Below are positions 1 through 11,800 of a stretch of 64,000 nucleotides of DNA, piece after piece; positions within the stretch are counted from its first letter, which is position 1, and every line of letters begins with the position of its first letter. The stretch covers positions 444,528,619 through 444,592,618 of the forward strand of contig OZ010786.1 in the NCBI GenBank assembly GCA_963932465.1, in the 5' to 3' direction. The translations under genes and the position numbers were made by a program. Below the pieces are notes generated by a model. The model ran no database searches, had not been told where the DNA came from, and saw only the letters and a program-made list of their open reading frames with translations. This DNA is from Maratus speciosus (lineage: Eukaryota; Arthropoda; Arachnida; Araneae; Salticidae).

Positions 1-238
1 GAATAAAACGAATGTCGAATACGTATGAAAATTTTCGTTAGGTGCAGTAGCGTAGCTACGTTGTTTGCCGCCCGGGATTTCATCCGTTTATTAAATATTG
101 TGTTAATTTTAAAAGTAGTCCGTGAAATTTACGGAACACAATATTTAATAAACGGATGAAATCCCGGGCGGTAAACAACGTAGCTACGCTACTGCACCTA
201 ACGAAAATTTTCATACGGATTCGACATTCGTTTTATTC
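1..238. repeat. Large near-perfect palindrome (foldback)
   Basis: Bases 1-104 are the reverse complement of 135-238, with two mismatches by eye; a ~30-bp spacer lies between. The stem includes GCAGTAGCGTAGCTACG and the GC-rich CGCCCGGGATTTCATCCG. The window starts at the arm end, so the element may extend further left. Part of the arm plus the spacer (about 79-133) is similar to 4655-4710, so this is a dispersed family. No coding potential. Confidence 0.85.
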
Positions 239-282
239 GATGTTAGCATAAATTAGAAGCCCGATGTAATTATGTGCGCGCT

Positions 283-302
283 AGAGTGCGAAGCCAGCTA
301 GT
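283..302 (+). mobile_element. Helitron-like 3' terminus (candidate)
   Basis: GTGCGAAGCCAGCTAGT followed by T resembles a Helitron 3' end (CTRRT before a host T), but the preceding hairpin is poor. The similar end at 5204-5208, downstream of sequence related to 79-133, supports one family. The 5' end would lie left of the window. Confidence 0.35.
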
Positions 303-1334
303 TTAATAAAATGTTATTATTATATGTTAAAGCCTCGATAACTCGACATCCTCATAAATAAGTGTATTTAGTTAATATTATTATTTATACCTTTGCTCTA
401 AAAACTGGATAACTTGAAGATTCATTAATCTGTTTTATTTTCTATCGAATACAAGTTATACGGTTAAACCTTGATGAATCCTCAAGCTTATAAATCTATG
501 TTTTTATTTAAACAATTATCATTGGTCATTGTGGTTAAAACCTTGATAACTCTGTATCCTCATAAAGCAGTGCTTCTATGCAATAGAATATAATTAATTT
601 TCTTTACATCCGCAATAAAATTAAAATAACAAGTTATCCCCAAACGATCTCTCTAAACGCAAAAACCTAGTTACTTCGCCATCTCTTTAAATTTATATTT
701 TAATCAGTTTGATATAAATTTTGTATGATTTCCAAAAAACCTTGAAAAGTCGTCATCCTTAATCATCTGTGATTTTATTAAGTCGAATGCCATTAATGAA
801 TTATATATATCCAATCTTGATAACTTGACATTCTCACAAAGTCGTCTTTTTGCGCATCGAATTTATTTAATTTATATATTAAAAGATCAGTGATTCGCCA
901 GTCTTAATAAACCTTTGTTTTTGCTGAAAGAAGTAGTATTTATTTGTTACTGATATGGGGCACTATAATATCGATAGCTCATCAATTTCATAAATCAGTG
1001 CTTTTACTCAATCATCATTAATATTTCATACATAAGCATTAAAACCTCAATAACTCAACTCGTCAGCTACTAAAAGTGTGTTTGTATTTAACTGTAGAAT
1101 AAGTTTTCAGCGAGATCGCATTTAACGACAACCCAGTTTTTAGCGAGGAAAATTGAATAAAACCTATACCAATAAAAGAAAGTTTCGCTCTGTCTGTGTG
1201 TATGTGAGTGTTTGAGTGTCTGTGTGTCTGCGTTTGATGACTAGCAAAATCTACCGCACGTAGAAGTCTGAACATTTATGTGAGAACAGTCCAAGACATG
1301 TCCTGATGCACCTGACAATCAGATTTTTCTTTTT
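303..1334. other. AT-rich spacer, no gene seen
   Basis: Unique-looking AT-rich DNA. It repeats loose phrases such as CCTCGATAACTCGACATCCTCATAAA (near 333, 541, 808, 1047), suggesting a very old ~200-bp-spaced repeat. Bases 1190-1240 are a TG/GTCT low-complexity tract. The short minus-strand frame at 1063-1275 is open only because of that tract. Confidence 0.5.
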
Positions 1335-1445
1335 TAGTGTTCCGTACTTAAAAAGTGAAAACGGAAACCATTATAAGATCACTCTTGTGTCTGTCTGTCT
1401 GTCACAGCCATTTTACTCGTAAACTATGGAACGTGGAAAGTTCAA
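1335..1445 (+). repeat. Dispersed-repeat fragment with GTTCCGTAC start
   Basis: The phrase GTTCCGTACTTAAAAAGTG, then GATCACTCTTGTGTCTGTCTGTCTGTCA and AACTATGGAACGTGGAAAG in the same order, resembles a repeat type widespread in arthropods. The class is unknown to me. Its possible other end is the hairpin at 3357-3400, which would make a ~2-kb decayed element. Confidence 0.3.
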
Positions 1446-2598
1446 ATTCGGGGAAATAATAAAGACAATTGACCCACATATTTTCATATTAATAAACATT
1501 CATAAATATATTTAGTAAAAAAGTAGAGCGGCTAATTATGCTACTTGAAAAAAAAATCTTTTCATTGTATATCATGTGGGGTATCCTGTGAAAGCTTTTG
1601 TAACGCTGAACTCAAAAATACATTCCTTTTAATTTTAGGTATTATATTTTCAAAGATATTGTTGAAAATGTAGCGCAAAAATATGTCCCCCCCCCCCCAT
1701 CTAATTCCGAATCTACTGAAACTAAAATTATGAAAAAATTAGAGGTAGTAGGCATTAATATAAACCTTGCCGGAAAATTATAGCGATTACCCTAATGTCC
1801 AGTAACAGTATAAAAGCAATAAACGTCAAATTGTTAAAAACATACTAATTTAAGGGGTCTCAGGACTCTAAAAAGTGGAAAAAAAGACCATTTTCAACAT
1901 TTAATGTCGTAAAATGTATATGATTTTAAAACACAATTTTAATTGGAATGAGAGATATAAGTATGTTCTTTCGTTTCATGTATTTAAAAAATTGCAAGAT
2001 ACAGAATTAGTATTTATAGGGGGCTCGAAACTGTTATGCCAATTTTTTGTTCGGCAAATGTCTAACAGTTTACGCGCAGGATTACAAAATAAATATTGCA
2101 ACTAGAATGAAAATTTTGGTGCTTACTTATACTTCAGATTGTAATAATTTCCCTGAACTTAAATAAATTTATATTTAAAGCCTTTTTATATTTTTAATGC
2201 AATGTTGTATTTAGCTAATACAAAATTTTGAAAATTTCAACAGTAAAATCACCTAAAAAATATTTTTTTGAACAATAAAAAGGAAATTTTAGGTTCCGTT
2301 TATATAGACTAACATGAATTATATGTTTTGAAAATTTCATGAAAAAATATTTAGAAGATTTTGAGGTATCCTGAGCGTTATGCCCAAAAAACGCCATTTG
2401 GAAAATAATGACTTTAAAGTTTCGGAAACGCCGCTTCAGCTATTGAGCGGGTATAATTCTAAAAGCCGAAACTTTTGTTCTAATGGGAATTTCAAGGAAA
2501 CAATTATATCAAAATATTCAGAAAAGATAGGAGTTTAACATCTAAAAAAATTAAAATTTCTTAAATTTTGAAGCTTTAAGAGTCCTGCGACCACTTAA
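1446..2598. other. AT-rich spacer, no gene seen
   Basis: I see no recognisable coding or structured feature apart from a C12 run near 1687. The small open frames at 1914-2105 and 2215-2397 have AT-driven composition and no domain signature. Confidence 0.5.
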
Positions 2599-2599
2599 T

Positions 2600-2809
2600 C
2601 CTTTCCGGCACGGAGTAATTCTATTTATAAACGTATGAAATAATGAACTGACACCAGAATTTATAAATGAATTTATTAGAAAATGCGAACTTGCTTATTT
2701 TCACGTACATGATAAAAGGGAAATTTTAATTAAATATTCTTGGTGCCGTTTGTCTGTTTTGAAATAAAAATTAGGTGTCCGTTTTTTAAGGGCATCGCCC
2801 TCGAAAGAT
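2600..2809 (-). mobile_element. TTAA-flanked piggyBac-like MITE
   Basis: TTAA occurs at 2595-2598 and 2810-2813. The right end reads, in reverse complement, CTTTCGAGGGCGATGCCC then AAACGGACACCTAATTTTTATTTC. The next ~140 bp match the repeat starting at 59337 closely (order and spacing kept, roughly 80% by eye). The left end CCTTTCCGGCACGG is a poor but recognisable inverted partner. Non-coding. Confidence 0.6.
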
Positions 2810-2813
2810 TTAA

Positions 2814-3356
2814 TTAGAATGAATCGCATAAATACTGTGGGATTCACGATAGTTTGCATTGATTGTATCTCTCAATGCGCCTCGAGTGACTTTAAAAGTT
2901 AATTAAACACCTATCTGGAAAAACGCGGCACTGACCAAGGCGGCGTTGCAACTTTGAGACATCAATTCGAAGCGCGCTTAGCACAATGCCAAATTTAAAC
3001 TTTGAACAAAGGTTTTGTTTTAGCTACACTGTAGAAATAAAGGTTATTACTACGCTGAATTTAGTTTCATGAAATGCCAAATGAAGTTTAACTATGCACT
3101 GCTTTTATTTTCAGTACCGAATTAAGTTCATCATAAACAGATTAAAATAATATTAAAGAAAGAGTTATACGAACAGCTATGTTTGATATTAATTATGTTC
3201 CATATCTCTTTGAACTTTCATGGTATACCCATTTACACTTTTCTAATATATACAATTATACTCAACCCTACGTTGTATAGTTTTTTACAAAGTCTTAGTA
3301 CTCTTTTAGCAACGATTTTTTTTTTTTATGATACATTTACAAATTCATATATTTAT
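2814..3356. other. AT-rich spacer, no gene seen
   Basis: No feature supported. The open frame 3183-3383 encodes a Phe/Leu/Ile-rich string typical of AT-rich noise and ends in the hairpin repeat at 3372. Confidence 0.45.
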
Positions 3357-3405
3357 TCTATGGAACCCTCTGTGCGCGAGTAATGCTCGCACTTGACAGT
3401 TTATT
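3357..3405 (+). repeat. Repeat 3' end with GTGC-GCAC hairpin
   Basis: TATGGAACCCTCTGTGCGCG followed by AGTAATGCTCGCACTTGAC contains the inverted pair GCGAG/CTCGC inside GTGC/GCAC. The phrase 'GGAACCCT..GTGCGCGAGT' is the usual end of a widespread arthropod interspersed repeat; that is recollection, not a search result. Confidence 0.35.
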
Positions 3406-4420
3406 TAAGGGTCGGGGCCCCTGTGCCTCTTTCAGTTTTTATGCTCTAATTTGTTAATAACTTACCCCCTTTATATCCGATCTTCTTCGTTCTTGGGGCC
3501 AATTCTCCATTTAGTTATTCCCTCATTTCTACATTCCAGTTAAGACCCTGGCAGCCTGGGATCCGGTACAGCACCCCTTGAAGTTTTTGCGCCCTAAATT
3601 ATTAATAAATTGCTTCCTTTTAATCCGGTCTTCATTTAGGTATCCTTTTTTCATTTAGTTATTCTCCCATTTCTACATCCCAGTTAAGACCCTTGCTCCA
3701 TTCTCCCCCCTAGGGTTCCGTAGTTCCCTTGAATTTTTTGTGCGCCATGCATTTTTCACCCTCTAATTTTCTCACCTTCTCAGTGCATAAATTTAAAACT
3801 GAGTATTGGACTCTTTTTCCCAGGTCCAACACCCTCATATTTTATTTGGGCCCTAGGATAATCAGCTATCCAGTCCTAGGACAGCATTTGCCCAATTTTT
3901 GGCGCATTTCTTTAAATTATTATTCTAAGAAATACTAATTCACAACTCTATGGTTAATTTTGAATAATTGAAGATCTAAGACCTTTTAACATATTTTCAT
4001 GTTAGGGCCCTGCTCTTAACTATCAGTTGGCCTTTTTTGGGCCCTTTATTGTAGCTCCCTTAAAAATGACCCGATTCATTAGTTTTTTTTTCTAACAACT
4101 TCTTAAGTCATCTACCAACTCCATGAACGATAAAAAAATTTCTCACTTCAGCTACCACCAATTTTGAATATTAATCTCTTTCTTGGGGCCTTTGTTGCAG
4201 CTTCTTTAAAAACGATCTTACTCTATTACAATTTTCTACTTCATAGTTCTTGCGTCCTACAGCTACTTTAAAACTATTAAATTTTTTTCCTTTGCCCAAC
4301 TACATTCCAGTTAATATCCTGCCCCCTGGGCCCGGTCCTTCTTTATACCCAAGCTACCACCTTTTTTGAATATTAATCTCCTTTTTCGGCAACAACTTAC
4401 GTTTACTCACTACATCCGTA
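3406..4420. repeat. T/C-rich degenerate direct-repeat block
   Basis: Three diverged copies of a phrase like TTAGTTATTCCCTCATTTCT + ACATTCCAGTTAAGACCCTG lie near 3511, 3655 and 4300. The first two are 144 bp apart. Phrases like CCTTGAAGTTTTTGCGCCC also recur (3577, 3728). The plus strand is markedly pyrimidine-rich against its surroundings. I read it as a decayed ~145-bp tandem repeat. No credible protein. Confidence 0.5.
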
Positions 4421-4476
4421 AATTAAAAATAAAAATCGCGTTACGTTAACCCTTAAATGCGCGATTTTTTATTTTG
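4421..4476. repeat. Short inverted repeat
   Basis: AAAAATAAAAATCGCG (ending 4440) is complementary to CGCGATTTTTTATTTTG (4460-4476), with a ~20-bp loop. It could be a MITE remnant or a chance AT hairpin. Confidence 0.4.
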
Positions 4477-4639
4477 CTTCGAAAAAATTATGTATGATTC
4501 TCTGAAAAGTTTATTACACAGGAAAAATAATGAAAAAAAAAATCAGATACATTTTTCATATAATATGGCAATCTTTTCTTCTGTTGCGCATCTGCAATAC
4601 AAATAATAACTACTGTTGTGTGGCTGTTTTACGCTAAAA

Positions 4640-5208
4640 TTTTGCAAATCAGTAAATATCCGTTTATTAAATAATATCGCATTAATTTTAAAAGTAGACC
4701 GTGAAATTTATAGAGGAGGAGGGAGGCAACTTCCACCGCGTAAGGATAAATTGTTTCGTCGGGTTATAAGGGCCCAATTTCAACGGGAATTGGTTTATTT
4801 AACTTAGATTACAATTCAGTTACTTTCTGTGAAAATACTACTTTCTGTGATTATGAACGTTTATCTTAGACTTCAGTTAACGATATTTTCGAACATTAAT
4901 GATGCATTCGTTTTTCCGGTTCTATGGGCTTGATTACTACGAAGTTTGGCTCACTAGACTTGGTTTTCGATTGTCTACGATACGTGCGGAGCACTTCCGG
5001 CACATGCTGCGTTAGGTAGCGGGGACCCAGATTACAGGTTCGTTCGGAAAGACGTTTGTTGGAAACACACGAGACGCTGTGGAATGCAATGGAACAACCG
5101 AAACTAGGTTCATTTAAAAGATTTTCAAAGAATATAAAATCATACAAACTTGAGTTTTATTTAAGGTTATTATGATGGGCCAGGGCAACGCCGGGTGGGT
5201 CAGCTAGT
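4640..5208 (+). mobile_element. Helitron-like non-autonomous element, 3' end at 5208 (candidate)
   Basis: Positions 4655-4710 match 79-133, and the segment ends GGGCAACGCCGGGTGGGTCA + GCTAGT. CTAGT at 5204-5208 fits the Helitron CTRRT rule, and GGCAACGCC makes a small stem. The 5' TC end is not located. An apparent 83-codon minus frame (4896-5147) has no domain I recognise. A decayed non-LTR or other repeat is the alternative. Confidence 0.4.
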
Positions 5209-5369
5209 GTGATATAAAATTGCATTGTATAAAATTTGGTTGTATCGTAGGGAACTAGAAAAAGCAAGCAAAAAATTCATACCGCACAGTTTGTTTTTTA
5301 TTTTTAATTCGATATAGATTTCGTTATTCATATGTCTAACTGTTTTATACGTTATTTTATACGTCCGAG

Positions 5370-5640
5370 TTATTTTCTTCTGATGGACTGGTGGCTTCTA
5401 TTATTATGAAACAGCCATTATAAATGAAGTGTTAGGGGAAGATGAAAAAGCAGACGTCAAAAAAAAAATAAATAAATAAATAAAAAAAATATATATATAT
5501 ATAGCCATTTTTTTCCACCATTCCGACCAGAAAATCAGAGTTCAAACTTTTACGGCTGCTCTTTCATCTTCACCTAACGCTTCATTTATAATGGCTGTTT
5601 CATAATAATAGAAGCCATCAGTCCATCAGAAGAAAATGAA
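5370..5640. mobile_element. Foldback MITE with AT microsatellite loop
   Basis: Arms 5370-5461 and 5547-5640 are inverted copies (TATTTTCTTCTGATGGACTG... and its complement) with a few substitutions and small indels. The loop holds (AAAT)n and (AT)n tracts near 5459-5505 plus a unique ~40 bp. I found no clear target duplication. Non-coding. Confidence 0.75.
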
Positions 5641-7589
5641 GTAATGGAAATGCCGGGGGCGACACTAAATTCTGAAAAAACAGAATTCCTGTTCTCTAGT
5701 TTAATATTATTGTATTAAATTTTCAGTTCATTTGTAAACGTAGGTGTATATAATCCAACAATGGCATTCATTATACAAATAATAGTTTCTCCAAAATAAT
5801 TTTTTACATTCCGTGTTTAAATGTTTAAGTTTCTTAATTAAATCAGAATGAGAAACAGTCCTAATATTTTTTTTTAATCATTAACAGTGTTGAATTCATG
5901 GGGTGACCCGGGGGAGACATTCTCCCCAGAGAATAAATGTCCCATGGAAGCTTTGAGATTTTGTGTTTTCAATGGTCAAAAAGTGCAAATTCCAACCCCA
6001 CCCCCATCCCGGAGATCACTGAAATCCCTCACGAAAAAAATGTGTCTAAATTCAACTTGATCAATAAGAGAAAATTAGGAATAATCCAGTTTAATGCCAT
6101 AATATGCTTTATTTGTATAAAATAGATTTATTAGCACGGCTAAATTGGTATCAAATAATAGCTCTTTTTCGTTAATAACCGAAGAAAATGAAATGAATAA
6201 AGAAATGTCCAAACATGATGATTGATTTCTCCTTTCAACTGTTGCATCATGCTTCCGCCATATACGCATATGTTGGCGCAACACTGTCTGGAATAAATAA
6301 TGTTAGGGTGGAATAAAAATAAACAGCTCTTAAATTTACCATTATCTAGTCAAAAATAAATAAAAAATTAAATAAATTACTGATAAAAGGAAGTTAGATA
6401 TAAAGGATTTTATTTTAATGTTTTTATGCATAAAAATGTCTCCATGAATATTTTAGAAAGTTTTGGAAACAGAGCCGCCGTTTGAGGGGGGCTGAGGGGG
6501 GCAATACCCCCCCCCCCAAGGAATTTGATTTTTCGGAAAATTTTCATCAATTGTCAGACTCAAACAAAAATTTAAAAAATGCTCAAACGCTATGATAATT
6601 TATCAGATTTGATTACAATAAAAACATATGCATTAAATAAATGATTTATGCATAGAAATTAATAATTATACAAAACATTTCCTATTCGAACTTTCTTAAG
6701 GTGAGATATATATCGTACTTTGCCTAATTTTAAAAATACATGAGAGAAATTTTCTTTTATCAATTGCTTCTCAGCTGTGTACAACTTGCCCCTGATGGCT
6801 AGAAATTCAGGTGTATTTTAAGAGTTTTTTAAGATAGTTTTTTTTAGGGGTGGAGGAGGGGCGAGTATAATTCAAGTTCTTAATTATCCGACTTTTTTAC
6901 TTTTTTGGATTATTAGTGTCACATTATATTTACTGCAATCATTGCAATGTTATCAAATTATTTAATTATTTGCTTTATTAAATTATATTATATATGGTAC
7001 ACTCTAAATAAATTTTAACGCCTAGGAATGGAGTCTGCGAGCATCCTACTTCAACACAAAACCGACAGACTTCCACCAAACCCCAAAGTAAAAGAAATTG
7101 CTCCATATTTTAACACGTTTATAATAAAGTGTTGTATAATTTTATCCCTTAAGTACAGAAATGAACACGTGGGTATTACTATGAGCCACCATTAATAGTC
7201 AAATCTATAGTTTTTCATTTAAAAAATATTCAGGACTTCTTTGTTAAAAACCAGATCACACCAACTCCGACCGAAAGATATAAAGCACAATCCGAAAAAC
7301 CTAAAGTGTACAGTCGTGGGAAAAAAAAATTAAACACCCCTACTAACTCTGAAAAAGTTATCGTAGAAGAAAGTTACTGGTAACAAACGATTGGTAATAA
7401 AGTCTACTTTTAAATGATGTATATAAAATTTGCTTAGGGGGCCATCTAAATCTTAAAACGAACCATAACTTTGTTATTTTCTTGCAGTACACAATTCTGA
7501 CAGCATAAATGAACTCTACACCCTTCAATTAGCCTAAAAACAAACTTCTATGATATTCGTACCACAAGTGTCCGATAAATTAAGGAGTG
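5641..7589. other. AT-rich spacer with poly-G/poly-C islands, no gene seen
   Basis: The segment near 6472-6520 (CAGAGCCGCCGTTTGAGGGG, then G- and C-runs) looks like a transposon end, but no partner was found. The segment near 6838-6870 is G-rich. Positions 7021-7090 are less AT-rich, but no frame stays open. The frames at 5937-6125 and 6075-6284 have no recognisable domain. Confidence 0.5.
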
Positions 7590-8201
7590 GGGTTGCCCCC
7601 TTTTCCCCCTTTATTCTTAACTAATGAACCTCCAAATCTAATCAAGGCTGCTCTTTAACATGATAAACCGGTATAGCAAATTTGGAGCAAATCGAATAAC
7701 TCTGCATGAAAAACCCATTTATCTAAATTAAGGGGTGGGGGGGCTAGCTCCCCTATCCCCCTTTATTCTTAACTAATGAACCTCCAAATCTAATCAAGGC
7801 AGCTCCTTAACATAGTAAACCGGTATACCAAATTTGGAGCAAATCGAGTAATTCTGCATGAAAAACCCATTTATCTAAATTAATAGGGGGTAGCCCCCTT
7901 TCCCCCCTTTATTCTTAACTAATGAACCTCCAAATCTAATCAAGGCAGCTCCTTAACATGATAAACCGGTATAGCAAATTTGGAGCAAATCGAATAAGTC
8001 TACATGAAAAACCGATTTATATAAATTAAGGGGGGGGAGTTAGCTCCCCTATCCCCCCTTTATTCTTAACTAATGAACCTCCAAATCTAATCAGGGAAGC
8101 TCCTTAACATAATAAACCGGTATACCGAATTTGGAGCAAATCGAATAATTTTGAATGAAAAAACATTTATCTAAATTAAGGGGGGGTAGCCCTCTTACCC
8201 C
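7590..8201 (+). repeat. ~150-bp tandem repeat array, left part
   Basis: TTATTCTTAACTAATGAACC recurs near 7612, 7762, 7906 and 8060 (spacings ~150, 144, 154). Each is followed by CCAAATCTAATCA, then GGAGCAAATCGAATAA, then CATGAAAAACCCATTTATC, and closes with a G-rich then C-rich tract. The array is cut by an LTR retrotransposon at 8202 and resumes at 14972. Units are similar but not identical, so it is an old array. Confidence 0.85.
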
Positions 8202-8532
8202 TGTAATGTAGGAGACTATGGTATACTTTAATAATAAACACAGTTGATAAATGAAGAGGCCATCGGATGGTTTTTCTTGATTTAATATGACAGTCACAAA
8301 ACACAAATCTACGAACACAAAACACAAAATATAATCGTGGTAACAATTTCTACTTTTTTAACTACATCACTCGTCGAGTCACCTTCACAACCAAAAAAAA
8401 AACACTCTGCCCGCTCACTCCAGCTTCTCGCTTCGGAGTTCGAAAAACAGAACAATCTTCTATCCTCAGTTGACTATCGCCATCTATCGGTGGAAAAAAT
8501 GTTAGTTTTCTGTAATGAATTAGTTCTTTACA
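8202..8532 (-). repeat. 3' LTR
   Basis: 331 bp, starting TG and ending CA on either strand (plus-strand TGTAATGTAGGAG ... TTCTTTACA). I find no mismatch with 14641-14971. A 99-codon plus-strand frame (8337-8636) lies across it, antisense to the element, and is not considered a gene. Confidence 0.95.
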
Positions 8533-8547
8533 GACTCCTCCCCACCT
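8533..8547 (-). other. Polypurine tract
   Basis: On the element strand the sequence directly upstream of the 3' LTR is AGGTGGGGAGGAGTC, almost wholly purine. That is the expected plus-strand primer site, and its place against the LTR edge helps fix the LTR boundary at 8532. Confidence 0.8.
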
Positions 8548-8819
8548 GGAGAAAACTTTTCACAGTCGACGGGGAAAAGTTTCTTTGTGAATTATTGCTT
8601 TCAAGCACCAGTTCCAAACAAAATTTAGTACCGTGAACCACAACTGACTTATTCCCACCACGAAAACATAAATATATAAAATACGAATAAAATTTATAAA
8701 TATTCAAACATTATACTCAAGATACAAATGAAAAACAATTTACACATATTCAAAACAATAAATTCAAATTTAACTGTTATACAAATTATCATATTTACAT
8801 ATTAGCATTCTAATCAAGC
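8548..8819 (-). other. 3' untranslated part of the LTR element
   Basis: About 270 bp of AT-rich sequence between the Gag-Pol stop and the polypurine tract. No frame large enough for an envelope or accessory protein is present on the element strand. Confidence 0.6.
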
Positions 8820-11800
8820 TTAGGCTTTTAGGGCTCGACTCAAACTATCAGCATTCTGATGATGTTTTCCCTTTTTATGAACAATTTCATAATTAAAGGA
8901 CTGTAAAAGTAAGGCCCATCTTAAAAGTCTAGGATTAGTTCCGCTGTTTTTATCTAACCATACTAAGGGGTTGTGGTCCGTCTGGATCTGAAATTTTTGA
9001 TGTCCATCCAAATAGCATCGTAGTTTTCGCACTGCAAACACAATAGCAGCACATTCTTTTTCGGTGGTACTAAAGTTTCGTTCTCTGTCTGAAAACTTTT
9101 TGCTCAGATATAATATAGGATGTTCTTCATTATTTTCATTCAGCTGGGATAACACTATACCAATTCCCAAATTTGAAGCATCACACTGAACGATGAAAGG
9201 TTTCGAAAAGTCAGGACTATATAAGACAGGATTTTCAGAGAGTTTACCTTTCAGTTCATCAAATGCCTTTTGACAGTCGTCATTCCAGTTTACTATTGAA
9301 TTGCGAACTTTTCCTTTTAATAAATTAGTGAGAGGCGTTGCAATTACAGAAAAATTAGGAATATAGTTCCGATAATATCCGGCTAAACCTAAGAAGGATC
9401 GGATTTGAGTTTTAGTAGTAGGAATTGGAAACTCTTTTATGGCTTGAACCTTCAGTTCTCCTGGAGTTCTAAGACCCTGACCCACTAAGTGTCCAAGATA
9501 TTTTACATAAGCTTGAGCGAATTGACATTTAGATGGTTTAATATGCAGGTTTGCTTCACTCAGTCTTTTGAAAATGTCTTCCAGGTGCTTTAGATGATCT
9601 TCCCAAGTTTGAGAAAAGACAGCAACATCATCCAAATAAGGCACCGCATACTCTTCACAGTTTCTAAGTAATCCAGCCATAAGTCGACTAAATTCATACG
9701 GAGCATTTTTTAAACCAAAGGGAAGGCGTAAAGGTCTGTACGTCCCAAAATTTGTCACAAAAGTTGCATACCTTTGAGCACGTTTCGTTAACGGAATTTG
9801 CCAATAACCTCTGGTCAGATCTAAAACTGAAATATATTTAGCTGAAGACACCTTTTCTATTAACTGGTCAATGTTGGGCAAAGGATAAAATTTTGTGCGA
9901 GTCACTTTATTTAAACGGCGATAATCTATGCAAGGTCTCGCTTCTCTGCCTGGAACTTCAACTAAAATTAACGGAGAGGCAAAGTCAGATTCACCTGGCT
10001 CAATGACTTCCAGTTTCAGCATTTTCTCGACTTCGGCCTTAAGGATTTCCGTTTGTCTAGGCGACATTTTATAAGGCCGGGCACAGATTGGTTTTTCTGA
10101 TTCCAGCTCAATATCATGTTCAGCTAGATTCGTGCACCCTGGTTCAGTCGAAAAAGAGTCAGCATATTTTCCAATAAGTTGTCCTAATTCTTCTCGTTGA
10201 CTTTCATTTAATCTGTTGTTTTTTTGCATGTCTTGCAATACTTCTAACAACGCATTGTCATTATTTTCCTCATCCAATTTAGGAATTTCATCTTCTTCTT
10301 CATCATTAGAGGTTGTTTTTATAGTCAGTAAATTTATACTTTCAATTTTTCTTTGATGGTAGGGCTTTAACATATTTACGTGATACACTTGGGACTTCTT
10401 TCTCTCTGGATCGTATATAACATAGTTAGTTTCTGATAATCTCTTCATTACTTCTCCAGGTCCTATCCAACTAACTGACAGTTTATTTGGTTTGGACGGG
10501 GCCACAATTAAAACTTTATCTCCCTCTTTAAACTCTTGTTTTCTGGCTTTTATATCATACCAGTATTTTTGGTTTTGTTTCTCTTTTTCCATATTTTCTG
10601 CAGCGAGCTCTTGGCATTTCTTCATTCTGTTCATTAAGTCAAATACATAGGATATCACACTATCTTCTTCTATCTCTTGCTCAGTCAATTTTTCATAGAG
10701 TAGCATCATTGGAGTTCTTAAGTTCTGGCCATGGACTAATTCTGCTGGACTGAACCCAGTGCTATTGTGAGTTACAGTTCTTAATGCAAATAGGGCAGGA
10801 GGCAGCACTTTCTCCCAATCAGCTCCAGATTCTAAACAAAGTACTCTGAGTATCCGTTTCAAAGTCCTGTGCATTCTTTCAACTGGATTACTTTGTGGAT
10901 GATAAACCGAACTTCGCACAACTCTAACTCCAAATTTCTCTAAGAATTCCGTTGTAAGTACACTCATAAATGACTTTCCTTGGTCAGTTTGTAGTATACG
11001 AGGAAATCCAAGTCTACTGAAAATTTGCAATAAAGCATCAATAATCGTCGTAGAATACAAATTAGGTGTAGGAACCGCGTCAGGATATTTCGAAGCTAAA
11101 CAAATTACAGTTATTATGTATTTGTTGCCTAGTGTACTGACAGGTAAAGGTCCACAAGCATCAACATTTAGCTTTGTAAATATTTCTGAAATAACTGGAA
11201 CAATCTGTAAAGGTGCTTTCTTTTTGTCTTGAGGCTTTCCAACTCGTTGACAGTAGTCGCAAGTTCTTACATAATCTTCGATATCTTTAAAGCAATTTGG
11301 CCAATAAAAAGTCTTAAACAAAGCATCTTTAGTTTTAGCTACCCCCAAATGAGTTGCAACAGTTTCATGACAAAATTTTTTTAACTGCTCACGAAACCTT
11401 TCCGGGACAACTAATAATTTTCTTTCAGTACCATTCCTATCTTTTCTTTTATAAAAAAGCATATTTTTCTCCAAAATAAATTTGCTATCTTTGCTATTTT
11501 TCTTTTTAGCTTCTTCGATAAGAGGTTTTAGCTCTTTGCTCTTCTTTTGTTCTTCAGAAAATGTCTTAGGAGAAGTTTTTATAAGCTCTTGTACTGAGAC
11601 AGTTTGACATACTGGCAAAATTGAGTCTTCTTGGTTTTCTAACTTCTCTTCTTCTGATTTATCTTTATCTTTTTCCGCTTCCATTTTTTTGTTTTCTCTT
11701 TCTATACTATTGCTATGATTCTTTTCTACAGTTTCATCAGAAATTTCGTGCATTTCAGGCTCTTCATGAGAAACCTTCTCTGCTTCCAGAATTTTCTTCT

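Noticed and set aside
6472..6520. Second end of a hAT-like element (CAGAGCCGCCGTTTG)
   Set aside because: No inverted partner or target duplication found within reach.
8337..8636. 99-codon plus-strand frame starting in the LTR (and its twin at 14776-14991)
   Set aside because: Antisense to the retrotransposon and generated by the LTR sequence; no domain. The two copies differ only because the flanks differ.
8533..8819. Envelope-like gene that would make the element a retrovirus
   Set aside because: Only about 290 bp separate the Gag-Pol stop from the 3' LTR, and no frame of useful size exists there.
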